A DNA stretch of 64,000 nucleotides from Ralstonia insidiosa (GTDB lineage Bacteria; Pseudomonadota; Gammaproteobacteria; Burkholderiales; Burkholderiaceae): assembly GCF_008801405.1 (NCBI RefSeq), contig NZ_VZPV01000001.1, forward strand, positions 1,178,001-1,242,000. Direction: 5' to 3'. The translations under genes were made by a program, and so were the position numbers. The notes below the pieces were generated by a model, which saw only the letters and a program-made list of their open reading frames with translations, was not told where the DNA came from and ran no database searches. Of this stretch, positions 52,995-61,547 are shown piece after piece; within the stretch, counting starts at the first letter, position 1; every line of letters starts with the position of its first letter.

Positions 52995-54692
52995 TTAGAT
53001 GCAGGGGTCGGGGTATCGGGCCCAACTGCCAACTGCCCGCGTGAACGCGATGCGCCGGCTCCGTTGGGTATCGATGCGGAAGCCCGTCGTCATCGGCTGG
53101 GATGGGCCGTGCGATAGCGTCACGATGCCGTCAATGAAACCCAGGGGAGCAATGGGGGCCATGCCAAAGACGTTCTCTGCGATGGGTGTCAGTCGGTAAT
53201 CACAACCGCCAGCCGAGCCTTGCATACGAAGCATCAGCGCATTGCGGTCAGCCGGATCGGGTTCGATGGTTGCGCGCGCGTTGGCATCGTGGCTCTCATA
53301 GATGCCGCACACAGCAGCGGCGAGGTCAGCGGTCATCAGCGGTGGTTCTGCGAGGCGTTGGAATGTCTCGGCATGGCCGCAATGGGCGATCCGCAGATGA
53401 TCGAGGTCATCGGGCGCGTTGCGTGTTCCCCAATGCACGGAGAAGGCGCCGTCAGAGCCAGCTTCGATGGCGACATCGTTGGTGGGGCTCCCTTCAATCG
53501 GATAGAGCGGCAGGGGCTTCCCCGCGCAGAGCCAGCCACCCAGTGTCAATGCACCGTCGCGGTCCTCCAGCGCATACACTGCGTCGCTATCCAACGAGCG
53601 ATAGCAACCCAGCCGTGCCGCATGCGCCGACGCACGCACCGGTATCGGTGGCCCGTCGCCGCTCAGTACATCGGCGAGCACGATGTCGACGATGCGATGG
53701 GCAAGGTCGATTGGGGCATCGAGCGCGCCGTTGCTGAGGAGCACCACATCCAGCCCGTGTGTGGCGCAGAACACCATGTGGCTGGTGCCCCCGATAACAC
53801 CGCCCGAATGATGGGTGAGCTCGACGCCGCGATAGTTGGTTTGCTTGAGGCCCAGGGCGTAGTGGCTGCGCTGTCCGCTGGAGAACACGGGCATCTCCAG
53901 CATCTGCGCCCACGTTGCGTCGGTGCCGATGGTCTTGTCGCCATGCATGTGTGCGGTCCATCGCAGCATGTCATCGACCGTCGAAACAATGCTGCCTTCA
54001 CCCAGGATCTCTCTTGAGGGAAAGATGCCACGCAGGTACCCGTCGTTGCCGTCGGGCAGATGAAAACTGGCGATACCCGGCACAACCGTCATATCGCTGT
54101 CGATGGAAGCGGTCTGGTGCATACCCATCGGGGTAAAGATCCGCGCTTGCAGGAACGCGTCAAACGGCATGCCGCTGGCACGTTCAATGGCGAGCGAGAG
54201 CAAGTGATAGCCGCCGTTCGAATACATCATGCGCTCGCCGGGGCGGAAATTCTCATCGCGTTGCCGGATCTGTGCAGCAAGCGTTGCGCCACGCGGCGGG
54301 ATGGCCAAGCCTTGCGTCAACAAGGCCAGATCGAGCGCACAGCGTTGCCCACCGCGATGTGACATCAGCTGACGCAGCGTTGGCGCACTGCCAGCGCGCG
54401 ATAGCTCAGGAACATAGGTTCCGATGCCGGCGTCCGCATCAAGAAGACCGTCCTCGCAGAGCAGCAGTACCGCCAGGCAAGTGAAGTGTTTGCTGACAGA
54501 GCCGATACGCAGGCGCGTGGCGGTGGTCAGCGCTCGTGCATGCTCCAGACTCGCCATGCCGAATGCCTTCCGGTAGAGCCGTTCACCATGCTGTGCGATG
54601 CCGACCACCACGCCCGGACCATCGCTGCACGCGTAGGGGCGAAACAGCGCCGACAGCGCTTCGTGCATGCGGTTTTCTGAGGTGCTTGTCAT
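52995..54692 (-). CDS. D-aminopeptidase-like serine hydrolase (S12), copy 2
   Basis: 565 aa, clearly paralogous to copies 1 and 3. Catalytic set complete: Ser65-Val-Ser-Lys68, Tyr157-Ser-Asn159, His295-Ser-Gly297. The C-terminal part (about 200 residues) corresponds to the two extra barrels. No signal peptide. The ATG at 54692 overlaps the stop of copy 3 by 4 bases, so it is translationally coupled as the last gene of the tonB-exb-MFS-epimerase-S12-S12 unit. Confidence 0.9.
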   Translation of the reverse strand: MTSTSENRMHEALSALFRPYACSDGPGVVVGIAQHGERLYRKAFGMASLEHARALTTATRLRIGSVSKHFTCLAVLLLCEDGLLDADAGIGTYVPELSRAGSAPTLRQLMSHRGGQRCALDLALLTQGLAIPPRGATLAAQIRQRDENFRPGERMMYSNGGYHLLSLAIERASGMPFDAFLQARIFTPMGMHQTASIDSDMTVVPGIASFHLPDGNDGYLRGIFPSREILGEGSIVSTVDDMLRWTAHMHGDKTIGTDATWAQMLEMPVFSSGQRSHYALGLKQTNYRGVELTHHSGGVIGGTSHMVFCATHGLDVVLLSNGALDAPIDLAHRIVDIVLADVLSGDGPPIPVRASAHAARLGCYRSLDSDAVYALEDRDGALTLGGWLCAGKPLPLYPIEGSPTNDVAIEAGSDGAFSVHWGTRNAPDDLDHLRIAHCGHAETFQRLAEPPLMTADLAAAVCGIYESHDANARATIEPDPADRNALMLRMQGSAGGCDYRLTPIAENVFGMAPIAPLGFIDGIVTLSHGPSQPMTTGFRIDTQRSRRIAFTRAVGSWARYPDPCI

Positions 54693-56332
54693 GGGGTTGT
54701 ATCGTCGTCAACGCGAGTGAACAGCAAGTTGCGCGTGCGCCAGGTGTCAAGCCGGAAAGACGTTGTGCTGCCACTGCCGTCGCGTGAGAGGCGCATGGCT
54801 CCATACGCCATGCTGCTGGGGTCGTGCGGCGTGAAGGCAAGCATGTCGTTCGACTTTGGGTCGAGACGGTAGTGCGCCGCGCCGTGTTTGCCTTGGACAT
54901 GCATCGCCAGTGCATCGCCTGCTTGCGTGATGACGGCAAGCGCGTCGGCATCCGGGCTGACGTAGCGTCCGACCAATCCGTTGGCGGCATCGGCTGCATG
55001 GGGCGCCGTATTGGCGAGGCGGTCCAGCGTCTGGCTTTGCCCGCACTGCGTCATGTCGAGATGCGATCCGTCGCTGTGGAGTTTCAGGTAAAGCGCGCCC
55101 TCCGGGCCTTCATCCAGCGCCAACGTTCTCGGCCTGTCTGGCACCGTTTTGAGCGGCAAGGGGTGAATGACGAGATTGTGGTGAATGAGATGCAGCGCGC
55201 CATCGCGGTCAACAATCTCGCAATAGGCGCCGGTTTCGTGTGAGTAGTACGTCCCCAACCACGCGGGATACTCAACAGACGTTGCCGGGCGGCATTCCAC
55301 TGGCGAGAGATGCGCCTCCAGCACGATGTCGATCACACGCTTGGACAACGCGATCGGATTGATCGTGTCTGCATTCGTCATGATCACGATGTCGAGGCCA
55401 TGCTCAGGCACCGTCAACATCTGGCATGCACCGCCGATCGAGCCACCGGAGTGGTGCAGCATCGGGACGCCGCGATAGGTTGTCTGCATCAGGCCGAGCG
55501 AGTAAATGCCGACCTCCCCGCTATTGAAACGGACAGGGGTGAGCATTTCATGCCAGGTGGCAGCGCAACCAATGCCTTTCTTGCCGCGCAGGTGTGCGAT
55601 CCAGTGCAGCATGTCATCCACAGTCGAAACGATGGCGCCCTCACCCAGGCAACGCCATCCAGGCAGTAGCCCGCGTTCCCAGCCGCCGGTGGCACCCCTT
55701 ACATGCAGCGTCGCCATGCCAGGCAGAATCTGCAGGTCGTGGGGCGCCGCAATGGTGTTGATCATGCCCATCGGGCCGAAGAGGTGTTCTGCCAGGAACG
55801 CCTCGAACGACATGCCACTGATGCGTTCAATCACGAGCGACAGCATCTGGTAGCCGCCGTTGGTGTACATGGCGCGCTCGCCTGCGGGGAAGTTGCCCTC
55901 GGACTGGCGCGCCTGCATGGCCAGTGGCGCACCGATGGGCACCATGCTCAATCCTTGTGTGAGCATGAAGAGGTCAAGGAAGCACCGCTCTCCGCCGGAA
56001 TGATTCATGAGCTGGCGAAGCGTGGGATCGTTGTCCCGTGCGGGAAGCTCAGAGAGGTAGCGGCGCGCCGGCGCGTCAATGTCGAGCTTGCCGGCTTCCA
56101 CAAGCAGCATGGCGGCCAGGCAAGCGAAATGCTTGGTGACAGACCCGATGCGCATGCGTGTGCATGGCGTATTGGCGACGTTGTGCTCCAAGCTGGCCAT
56201 GCCAAAGCCACGGCGATAGCGCAACGCATCACCGTAGGCAATGCCCACGACGAGGCCCGGTGCGTCACTACGCTGATACGGCGCAAAGAGGGCGTCGAGC
56301 TTTGCGGCAAGTGAAGAGGCAATGTGCTGCAT
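54689..56332 (-). CDS. D-aminopeptidase-like serine hydrolase (S12), copy 3
   Basis: 547 aa. Ser64-Val-Thr-Lys67, Tyr156-Thr-Asn158 and His294-Ser-Gly296 are at the same places as in copy 1. The pocket-lining second residues (Thr/Val, Cys/Ser/Thr) differ between the three copies, which suggests different side-chain preference. No signal peptide. Begins 8 bp after the epimerase stop and overlaps copy 2 by 4 bp. Confidence 0.9.
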   Translation of the reverse strand: MQHIASSLAAKLDALFAPYQRSDAPGLVVGIAYGDALRYRRGFGMASLEHNVANTPCTRMRIGSVTKHFACLAAMLLVEAGKLDIDAPARRYLSELPARDNDPTLRQLMNHSGGERCFLDLFMLTQGLSMVPIGAPLAMQARQSEGNFPAGERAMYTNGGYQMLSLVIERISGMSFEAFLAEHLFGPMGMINTIAAPHDLQILPGMATLHVRGATGGWERGLLPGWRCLGEGAIVSTVDDMLHWIAHLRGKKGIGCAATWHEMLTPVRFNSGEVGIYSLGLMQTTYRGVPMLHHSGGSIGGACQMLTVPEHGLDIVIMTNADTINPIALSKRVIDIVLEAHLSPVECRPATSVEYPAWLGTYYSHETGAYCEIVDRDGALHLIHHNLVIHPLPLKTVPDRPRTLALDEGPEGALYLKLHSDGSHLDMTQCGQSQTLDRLANTAPHAADAANGLVGRYVSPDADALAVITQAGDALAMHVQGKHGAAHYRLDPKSNDMLAFTPHDPSSMAYGAMRLSRDGSGSTTSFRLDTWRTRNLLFTRVDDDTTP

Positions 56333-56340
56333 GGCGGGCG

Positions 56341-57354
56341 TTATGGGAGCACAGCGTTATCGACGGCGGATCCCCAGGCAGCGTCCGGATACAGCAAAAG
56401 CCCGTCCGTGTAGTGGGCGCCAACAGGACGATCCTTGGCGAGGAACAGCGGGCCATCGAGGTCAATGCGGTCGCACAGCTGCCCAAGCAGGAAGGCGGGT
56501 GCGATCGCCAATGACGTCCCCGGCATGCAGCCAACCATGACGGAGAGGCCTGCAGCCCGTGCGCTGCTGGCGAGTTCAAGCGCGCGCGTAAGTCCGCCGC
56601 ACTTGTCGAGCTTGATGTTGACGATGTCGTACCGACGAGCGACGCTGGGCAGGTCCTGCACATCCTGGAACGACTCATCGGCGGCCAGGGGAATCGGGTA
56701 GTCCAGCATGTCGAGACAGGTGTCAGCGCCGATGGCGAACGGCTGTTCCAGCATGTCGATGCCGACTTGCTGCAACACCGGAAGCATCGTATCGAGGTGC
56801 ACGCGCGACCAGCCCTGGTTGGCATCGACGGAGAGCGGGACGTCAGGTCTGGACTCACGAATCGACAACAGGCGGCTGGCATCGCGCACGCTGCCATCGA
56901 GCTTGATCTTGAGCGCACGGGCCTGGCCCAGGCTACGCGCCTTGCTTGCCATCGCCTGTGGGGTATCGACGCCGATCGTCATCGTGGTGAGCAGCGGGCG
57001 CGGTGGCGGAAGCTGCGCAATGCGCCAGACCGGCAAGGCTTCACGCTTCGATTCCAATGCCCAAAGCGCGGCGTCCACCGCATTGCGCGCACCGCCCGAC
57101 GGCAGTAGCGCCAGCAACTGCGCACGGGTGATGCCGCGTTCGATGGAGGGGCGTACGGCTTCGATTTGCGCCACGATCGATTCGGGCGTCTCGCCAAGAT
57201 AGAAGACGCCAGCCGCCTCACCCACGCCTTCATGGTGTTCGTCAGCGATCGTCACGACGACCACTTGTGCCGTGTCGATGAGATAACCGGTGATCTGGAA
57301 AGGCGCAGCCAGCGGCCAGCGCTCGATCTGAGTCGAGAGAGAGCAGGATGTCAT
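56341..57354 (-). CDS. Dipeptide epimerase (enolase superfamily, L-Ala-D/L-Glu epimerase-like)
   Basis: 337 aa. Interconverts the stereochemistry of the second residue in a dipeptide. All superfamily catalytic sites are visible: KIKLDG (KxK, about residue 145), SVDANQGW (metal Asp), MLEQPF (metal Glu), LAADES (metal Asp), NIKLDKCGG (general base Lys). The late DLDGPLFL holds the DxD motif that binds the dipeptide amino group and separates dipeptide epimerases from muconate cycloisomerases. ATG at 57354. Placed between the MFS permease (28 bp) and S12 copy 3 (8 bp): it would make D/L dipeptides usable. Confidence 0.9.
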   Translation of the reverse strand: MTSCSLSTQIERWPLAAPFQITGYLIDTAQVVVVTIADEHHEGVGEAAGVFYLGETPESIVAQIEAVRPSIERGITRAQLLALLPSGGARNAVDAALWALESKREALPVWRIAQLPPPRPLLTTMTIGVDTPQAMASKARSLGQARALKIKLDGSVRDASRLLSIRESRPDVPLSVDANQGWSRVHLDTMLPVLQQVGIDMLEQPFAIGADTCLDMLDYPIPLAADESFQDVQDLPSVARRYDIVNIKLDKCGGLTRALELASSARAAGLSVMVGCMPGTSLAIAPAFLLGQLCDRIDLDGPLFLAKDRPVGAHYTDGLLLYPDAAWGSAVDNAVLP

Positions 57355-57382
57355 GGGGTTCGGGGGACGGTGGGGCGGTGCG

Positions 57383-58744
57383 CTATGCGTAGCGCTCGAT
57401 GGCGTCACGCACGCCTTTGCCGGCCGCGCGCATCAGCACGCACGCGGAAAGGAAGCCAACAAGGGCGACGCCAATGATCGTCAGCAGGAGACCGTGGTTG
57501 ACCGCATGCAGGTGGTCCGACATCACGCCGATGAATACCGGGCTACCCGCCTGAACGACGATGGTTGTCAGCACGCCGATGGCGGCCACGCGCGAGCGCA
57601 GATGTGCTGGGCAGATGCTTTGCATGATCGCGGGAAACAGCACCATGCCGGCGACAACGCAAGTGAACTGCAGACCAAAGAGGCCGTAGACGAATGTCAC
57701 CGAACCGGCGGTCAGGTAGAGGAGGGAAACAACACCCGCGGCCAGCGCGCCCCACTCACACACACGCATCGGGGCCAAAACGCCGAAACGAGGCCCGATG
57801 CGGCGAGCGATCAGCCAGCCCAGGATGCAGCCCACGATGCTGCCGATGCTGGCCGCGGCCCCCAATCCACCACCCGCCGCGGCTGGGGCCGCGCCAAAGT
57901 TCCGCACGGCAACGATGGGCATCCAGGCGGTGATGCCGGCGAACGCCATGTTGACCAACGCAATCGCGCCGAAGAATTTCGCCATCATGGTCCATTCGCG
58001 CCGGAAGTAGACACGCGCGGTCAGGGGCGACGTAGCGACTTGCCCGGCGGCGTGCTGATGCCTGCTGGGGTCGCCGTGCTTGGGGCGGATCATGGCGACC
58101 AGAATGACCAGAAGCGGCGCAGGGATGGCAACGGCAAAGAACGCCAGACGCCAGGGCGAGAAGCTGGCCAGCGCACTGGGTAGCGTGCCGTGCATCGTCG
58201 TGACGCCTTGCAGTAGCGCGCCTCCCAAGGCCATGCCCGCGCCGGCGCCCAGCAGATTGACCAGCGCGAACACCGAGTTGGCGAGCACGCGCTGTCGTGC
58301 GGGAAACAGGTCGGGAATCATGCCGTAGATGATGGGCATCAATCCGGCTTCTCCGATACCCAATCCGATCGAGGCGATGAAGAGTTGCCAGAAGCCAGTG
58401 GTGAGCCCGCAGGTGGCAGTCGCTGCGCTCCAGACCAAGATGCACACCGCCAGCACGAGGCGGCGGTCGACGCGGTCGGCCACCCACCCAATCGGCAGCG
58501 CCGCCGCGCCCGCAAAGAGCGCGATGCCGGCGCCCTGCAGCAGGCCGATCTGCAGGTCCGAGAGACCGAAATCCTGCCGGATGGGTTCGGTAAGGAGGAC
58601 CAGGATCTGCCGGTCGATATTGGCAAAGAACGCGACGATCACGAGTACCGCGAGGCCGAACCAGGCAAGCGCGCCAGCGGACGCTTCCCTTGGCGGGGAG
58701 ATCCCCATGGCGGGGGAAGGTAAGTCGAGTTTCGAGTCGAACAT
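57383..58744 (-). CDS. MFS transporter (Spinster-like), probable inner-membrane peptide or amino acid importer
   Basis: 453 aa, 12 predicted membrane helices. MFS signatures: FANIDRQILVLLTEPIRQDF (helix 1, with the NxDR typical of Spinster-like members) and GWVADRVDRRLVLAV (loop 2-3). A central cytoplasmic loop (about residues 215-245) separates the two halves. It would carry the receptor's cargo across the inner membrane to the cytoplasmic S12 enzymes; direction and substrate are inferred from context. Confidence 0.88.
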   Translation of the reverse strand: MFDSKLDLPSPAMGISPPREASAGALAWFGLAVLVIVAFFANIDRQILVLLTEPIRQDFGLSDLQIGLLQGAGIALFAGAAALPIGWVADRVDRRLVLAVCILVWSAATATCGLTTGFWQLFIASIGLGIGEAGLMPIIYGMIPDLFPARQRVLANSVFALVNLLGAGAGMALGGALLQGVTTMHGTLPSALASFSPWRLAFFAVAIPAPLLVILVAMIRPKHGDPSRHQHAAGQVATSPLTARVYFRREWTMMAKFFGAIALVNMAFAGITAWMPIVAVRNFGAAPAAAGGGLGAAASIGSIVGCILGWLIARRIGPRFGVLAPMRVCEWGALAAGVVSLLYLTAGSVTFVYGLFGLQFTCVVAGMVLFPAIMQSICPAHLRSRVAAIGVLTTIVVQAGSPVFIGVMSDHLHAVNHGLLLTIIGVALVGFLSACVLMRAAGKGVRDAIERYA

Positions 58745-58810
58745 GGCGGAGCCGACAAGTGAGGAGGGTGCGAGAAGGTGACCGGGGGCCGAGTGACCGC
58801 GCAGCGCCGC

Positions 58811-59242
58811 TTACGGCATGTACTGCTCGTTGCCGACCAGCCCGATGCGCTTCACACCCAGCCGCTGGGCGGACGCCATAACCATGGCAACGGCCCGATA
58901 CGGCGCCGCCTTGTCCGGACGCAGATGCAGCTCAGTTGGTGCGGGGTCCGCGCTGACTGCCTCAAGCCGGCTTTCCAGTTGCGCGCGGGTGGCCACCGGT
59001 TCGCCATTCCAGGCGAGCGAGCCATCGGGTGCGACGTCGATCTGCACGATGGTCGGCGTTGTCTGCTGGGGCTGCGCCGGCGCGTCGGTCGGCATGTCCA
59101 GCTTTACCGCATGCGTTTGGATGGGGATCGTGAGGATGAGCATGATGAGCAGCACGAGCATCACGTCGATCAGCGGGGTGGTGTTGATCTCGACCATGAC
59201 CTCGGCCTCATCGCCGTTGCCGCCATGCATCGTCATTGCCAT
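58811..59242 (-). CDS. exbD: ExbD biopolymer transport protein, copy 1
   Basis: 143 aa. One membrane helix with the essential Asp (NTTPLIDVMLVLLIM, Asp about 26) and a periplasmic domain ending RIGLVGNEQYMP. Start ATG 59242 with AAGGAGG; the frame to 59485 is an artefact over copy 2. Part of a proton-driven motor for TonB together with ExbB. Confidence 0.93.
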   Translation of the reverse strand: MAMTMHGGNGDEAEVMVEINTTPLIDVMLVLLIMLILTIPIQTHAVKLDMPTDAPAQPQQTTPTIVQIDVAPDGSLAWNGEPVATRAQLESRLEAVSADPAPTELHLRPDKAAPYRAVAMVMASAQRLGVKRIGLVGNEQYMP

Positions 59243-59276
59243 GACGGGCCTCCTTGTGGTGTGAATGGGTGACTGG

Positions 59277-59708
59277 TTATTGGCGCGGCGGTGCTTCGGT
59301 AATGAAATCCACCTTCGCGATACCGGCGCGTTGACAGGCGAGCACGACACGCCCGATGGCCGCGTAACGTGCATCCAGGTCGCCACGGATGTGCACTTCC
59401 GGCTGCGGTGTTTGCACAGCCACCGTTTTGAGCCGATCGACAAGCGCTTGGGTGTCCGGCACACGGCCTTCATTCCAGAACACATCGCCGTCTTTCGTGA
59501 CCGCGAGGATCACGTTCTGGGGTGTGGTTTGCAGCGGGTGCACGGCTTCTTTGGGAAGCGTGACCGGCACGGTGTGCGAGACCACCGGAATGGTGATCAG
59601 GAAGATGATCAGCAGCACCAGCATCACGTCCACCAACGGCGTCGTGTTGATGGTGGACATCACCTCATCGTGCTCGTCACTGCTGCCGGTTCCGACGGAC
59701 ATGGCCAT
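59277..59708 (-). CDS. exbD: ExbD biopolymer transport protein, copy 2
   Basis: 143 aa. Same build as copy 1 (NTTPLVDVMLVLLIIFLITI with the key Asp) but clearly diverged in the periplasmic part (DVFWNEGRVPDTQALVD). Tandem exbD pairs are known in several proteobacterial motors, where mixed dimers may form. It starts 3 bp after exbB. Confidence 0.93.
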   Translation of the reverse strand: MAMSVGTGSSDEHDEVMSTINTTPLVDVMLVLLIIFLITIPVVSHTVPVTLPKEAVHPLQTTPQNVILAVTKDGDVFWNEGRVPDTQALVDRLKTVAVQTPQPEVHIRGDLDARYAAIGRVVLACQRAGIAKVDFITEAPPRQ

Positions 59709-59711
59709 GGC

Positions 59712-60500
59712 TCACCCCACGCGCGCGATGGCCATGGACCGCGTGGCGGCGGCAGCGGCAGCCGTGGTCTTGCCCGTGAAGAGAACGGTGTGCAGTTCGG
59801 CGGAGAAGCCGCGTACGCGCTCCATTACCGCCTTGTTGCGCCGGACCAGCCAGTTGTAGCCGAGCACAGCCGGCACAGCCACGGCCAGGCCGATGGCGGT
59901 CATGATCAAGGCTTCGCCCACCGGGCCGGCCACTTTGTCGATCGACGCCTGGCCGGCAATGCCGATGGCCGTGAGCGCGTGATAGATGCCCCACACCGTC
60001 CCGAACAGCCCCACGAATGGCGCGGTTGACCCGACGGTACCCAGGAAGGAGAGGCCGTCCTGCAGGCGACTGGAAACGGTGTTGGTTGCGCGCTCAACGG
60101 CGGTGGTGACCCACGTATCCAGGTTGATCTGCTCCAGCATCGCGCCATCGTGGTGATCCCATGCAGAGAGGCCGGCCTGTGCAATGAAGCGGAAGGGGCA
60201 GTCCTCGTTGAGCGCGCGTGCGCCCTCTGCAAGTGTGGGCGCAGTCCAGAAGACCTCTTCGGCAGCTTTTGCACGGCGGAGCACGCGCGCCTGTTCAAGC
60301 AGCTTCGCGACGATGATGTACCAGCTGCCCATCGACATCACGATGAGGATCAGCAGCGTGCCGCGGGCAATCAGATCGCCACCTTTCCAAAGCGCTTCGA
60401 GGCCGTATGGATTCGTGACCGCATCGGTGGCGGCATGCGCTGCGCTGGTTGCCAGCGTCAGAGCGATGGCGGCAGCAGCTGGGTAGAAGCGTTTGAACAT
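59712..60500 (-). CDS. exbB: ExbB/TolQ-type proton channel protein
   Basis: 262 aa. N-terminal signal-like segment (AAAIALTLATSAAHA) as in extended ExbB proteins, then three membrane helices; helix 2 with FLGTVGSTAPFVGLFGTVWG and helix 3 with GEALIMTAIGLAVAVPAVLG carry the family's pore motifs. ATG 60500 with AGGAGA. Second gene of the tonB-exbB-exbD-exbD block. Confidence 0.94.
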   Translation of the reverse strand: MFKRFYPAAAAIALTLATSAAHAATDAVTNPYGLEALWKGGDLIARGTLLILIVMSMGSWYIIVAKLLEQARVLRRAKAAEEVFWTAPTLAEGARALNEDCPFRFIAQAGLSAWDHHDGAMLEQINLDTWVTTAVERATNTVSSRLQDGLSFLGTVGSTAPFVGLFGTVWGIYHALTAIGIAGQASIDKVAGPVGEALIMTAIGLAVAVPAVLGYNWLVRRNKAVMERVRGFSAELHTVLFTGKTTAAAAAATRSMAIARVG

Positions 60501-60557
60501 ATTTGTCTCCTGGAACGTGTTGGAACAACGTGATGGCATCGGCTGTCGGTTGCAGCC

Positions 60558-61199
60558 TCAATCGAGCTTGAAAGAGAAAGGCACCTGCACGCGCACCTCC
60601 TGGCCTTGCGCGATGCAGTGGAACTGCCGCACGGCGTTCTCAGCCGCGCGATCCAACACAGGTGCGGCGGATGTCGTGACACGCAGGTCTTTCACGTTGC
60701 CGTCGGTACCGACCGTGAACGCCACGACAACGTCGCCCGTGAGGCTGTCTTTGATCGCTTCACGCGGGTAGCGGATGCCCGCGCGCACCTGCGTCGAGTT
60801 CGGACACACAACGCCCACGCTTGCGGCAACGGGCGCGGGTGCCGCCGCCGGTGCTGGAGGTGCGACTGGTGCAGACGGCGTTGGTGCGGCCGACTGCGCG
60901 GTGATGGTGTTTTGCGACGGTGGTATAGCGGTATGGACTTCCGGCGGCGGCACAAACGGCGGTGGTGCAACGTGCTTCGGCCGCGGCGGGGGCTCCGCCA
61001 GCTTTTTGGGGGGCGGTGGAGGCGGGGGCGGAGGCTTGACCTCTTCAATCAGACGCGTTTCGATCGGCGTCGTGATGATCTTCACGACGTTGGTCGCGAT
61101 ACCGCTCAGCAGCGCGTACAGGATCACCACATGCAATGCGATCACGAATGCGATGCCGGCCATTCGACGAGCGTGCGGTTTGGGTTGGGCGTAGTTCAT
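60558..61199 (-). CDS. tonB: TonB energy transducer
   Basis: 213 aa. Cytoplasmic start, one membrane helix (GIAFVIALHVVILYALLSGI with the conserved His), a polyproline spacer (residues 55-80) crossing the periplasm, an Ala/Pro-rich linker, and the C-terminal receptor-binding domain (IRYPREAIKDSLTGDVVVAF). First gene of the long minus-strand operon, suggesting that this motor is dedicated to the receptor at 48904. Confidence 0.94.
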   Translation of the reverse strand: MNYAQPKPHARRMAGIAFVIALHVVILYALLSGIATNVVKIITTPIETRLIEEVKPPPPPPPPPKKLAEPPPRPKHVAPPPFVPPPEVHTAIPPSQNTITAQSAAPTPSAPVAPPAPAAAPAPVAASVGVVCPNSTQVRAGIRYPREAIKDSLTGDVVVAFTVGTDGNVKDLRVTTSAAPVLDRAAENAVRQFHCIAQGQEVRVQVPFSFKLD

Positions 61200-61274
61200 A
61201 TGCCACGTGTCTCCTGCCTTGATAGGTCTTGTTGAGGAGCACGTTAAAGCCTGGGCATTTCCACTTCATCTCGA

Positions 61275-61298
61275 CTTTGTATCGAGGTTGATACGAAG
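61275..61298. promoter_or_regulatory. Inverted repeat CTTTGTATC-N6-GATACGAAG upstream of tonB
   Basis: 9-base arms with one mismatch. The adjoining TCGACTTTGT (61271-61280) occurs identically at 48707-48716 ahead of the TonB receptor, and GATACAAAG is found at 48787-48795, so a second shared control element is possible. Confidence 0.4.
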
Positions 61299-61431
61299 CT
61301 GGATGCACGGGAGGTAGCGCCCGAGCGGGGCGCGATGGCGCGTGTGAAGCGCGCATCCCGCTGCGCTACCGGCGTGACCGGAATCTTGCGGGGCGCTTGG
61401 CCGTGGACGTATGTGCAACAGCACCCAGATC

Positions 61432-61455
61432 GATTATTTCAAGCTTGAAATAATC
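61432..61455. promoter_or_regulatory. Perfect 24-bp palindrome GATTATTTCAAG-CTTGAAATAATC
   Basis: Twelve-base arms match perfectly. It lies 92 bp upstream of the response regulator start and 232 bp upstream of tonB on the other strand. The core TTTCAA-GC-TTGAAA matches the palindrome at 48727-48740. Strong operator candidate. Confidence 0.75.
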
Positions 61456-61547
61456 CGTACAAAAAAGCCCTTATATTGGCGGCTCATAATTCCATGGGCG
61501 CGAGGGCGGCACGCAGCTGCTACGACACCGGAAAGGGGGGAGACACC

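Noticed and set aside
46067..56332. Calling the right-hand locus a microcystin-degradation (mlr) cluster
   Set aside because: No MlrA and no evidence that the S12 or M81 proteins are orthologues of MlrB/MlrC; kept only as a comparison.
51307..56332. Calling the three S12 proteins class C beta-lactamases or antibiotic resistance genes
   Set aside because: They have HxG instead of KTG, lack signal peptides, are about 160 residues longer, and sit in a peptide catabolic context.
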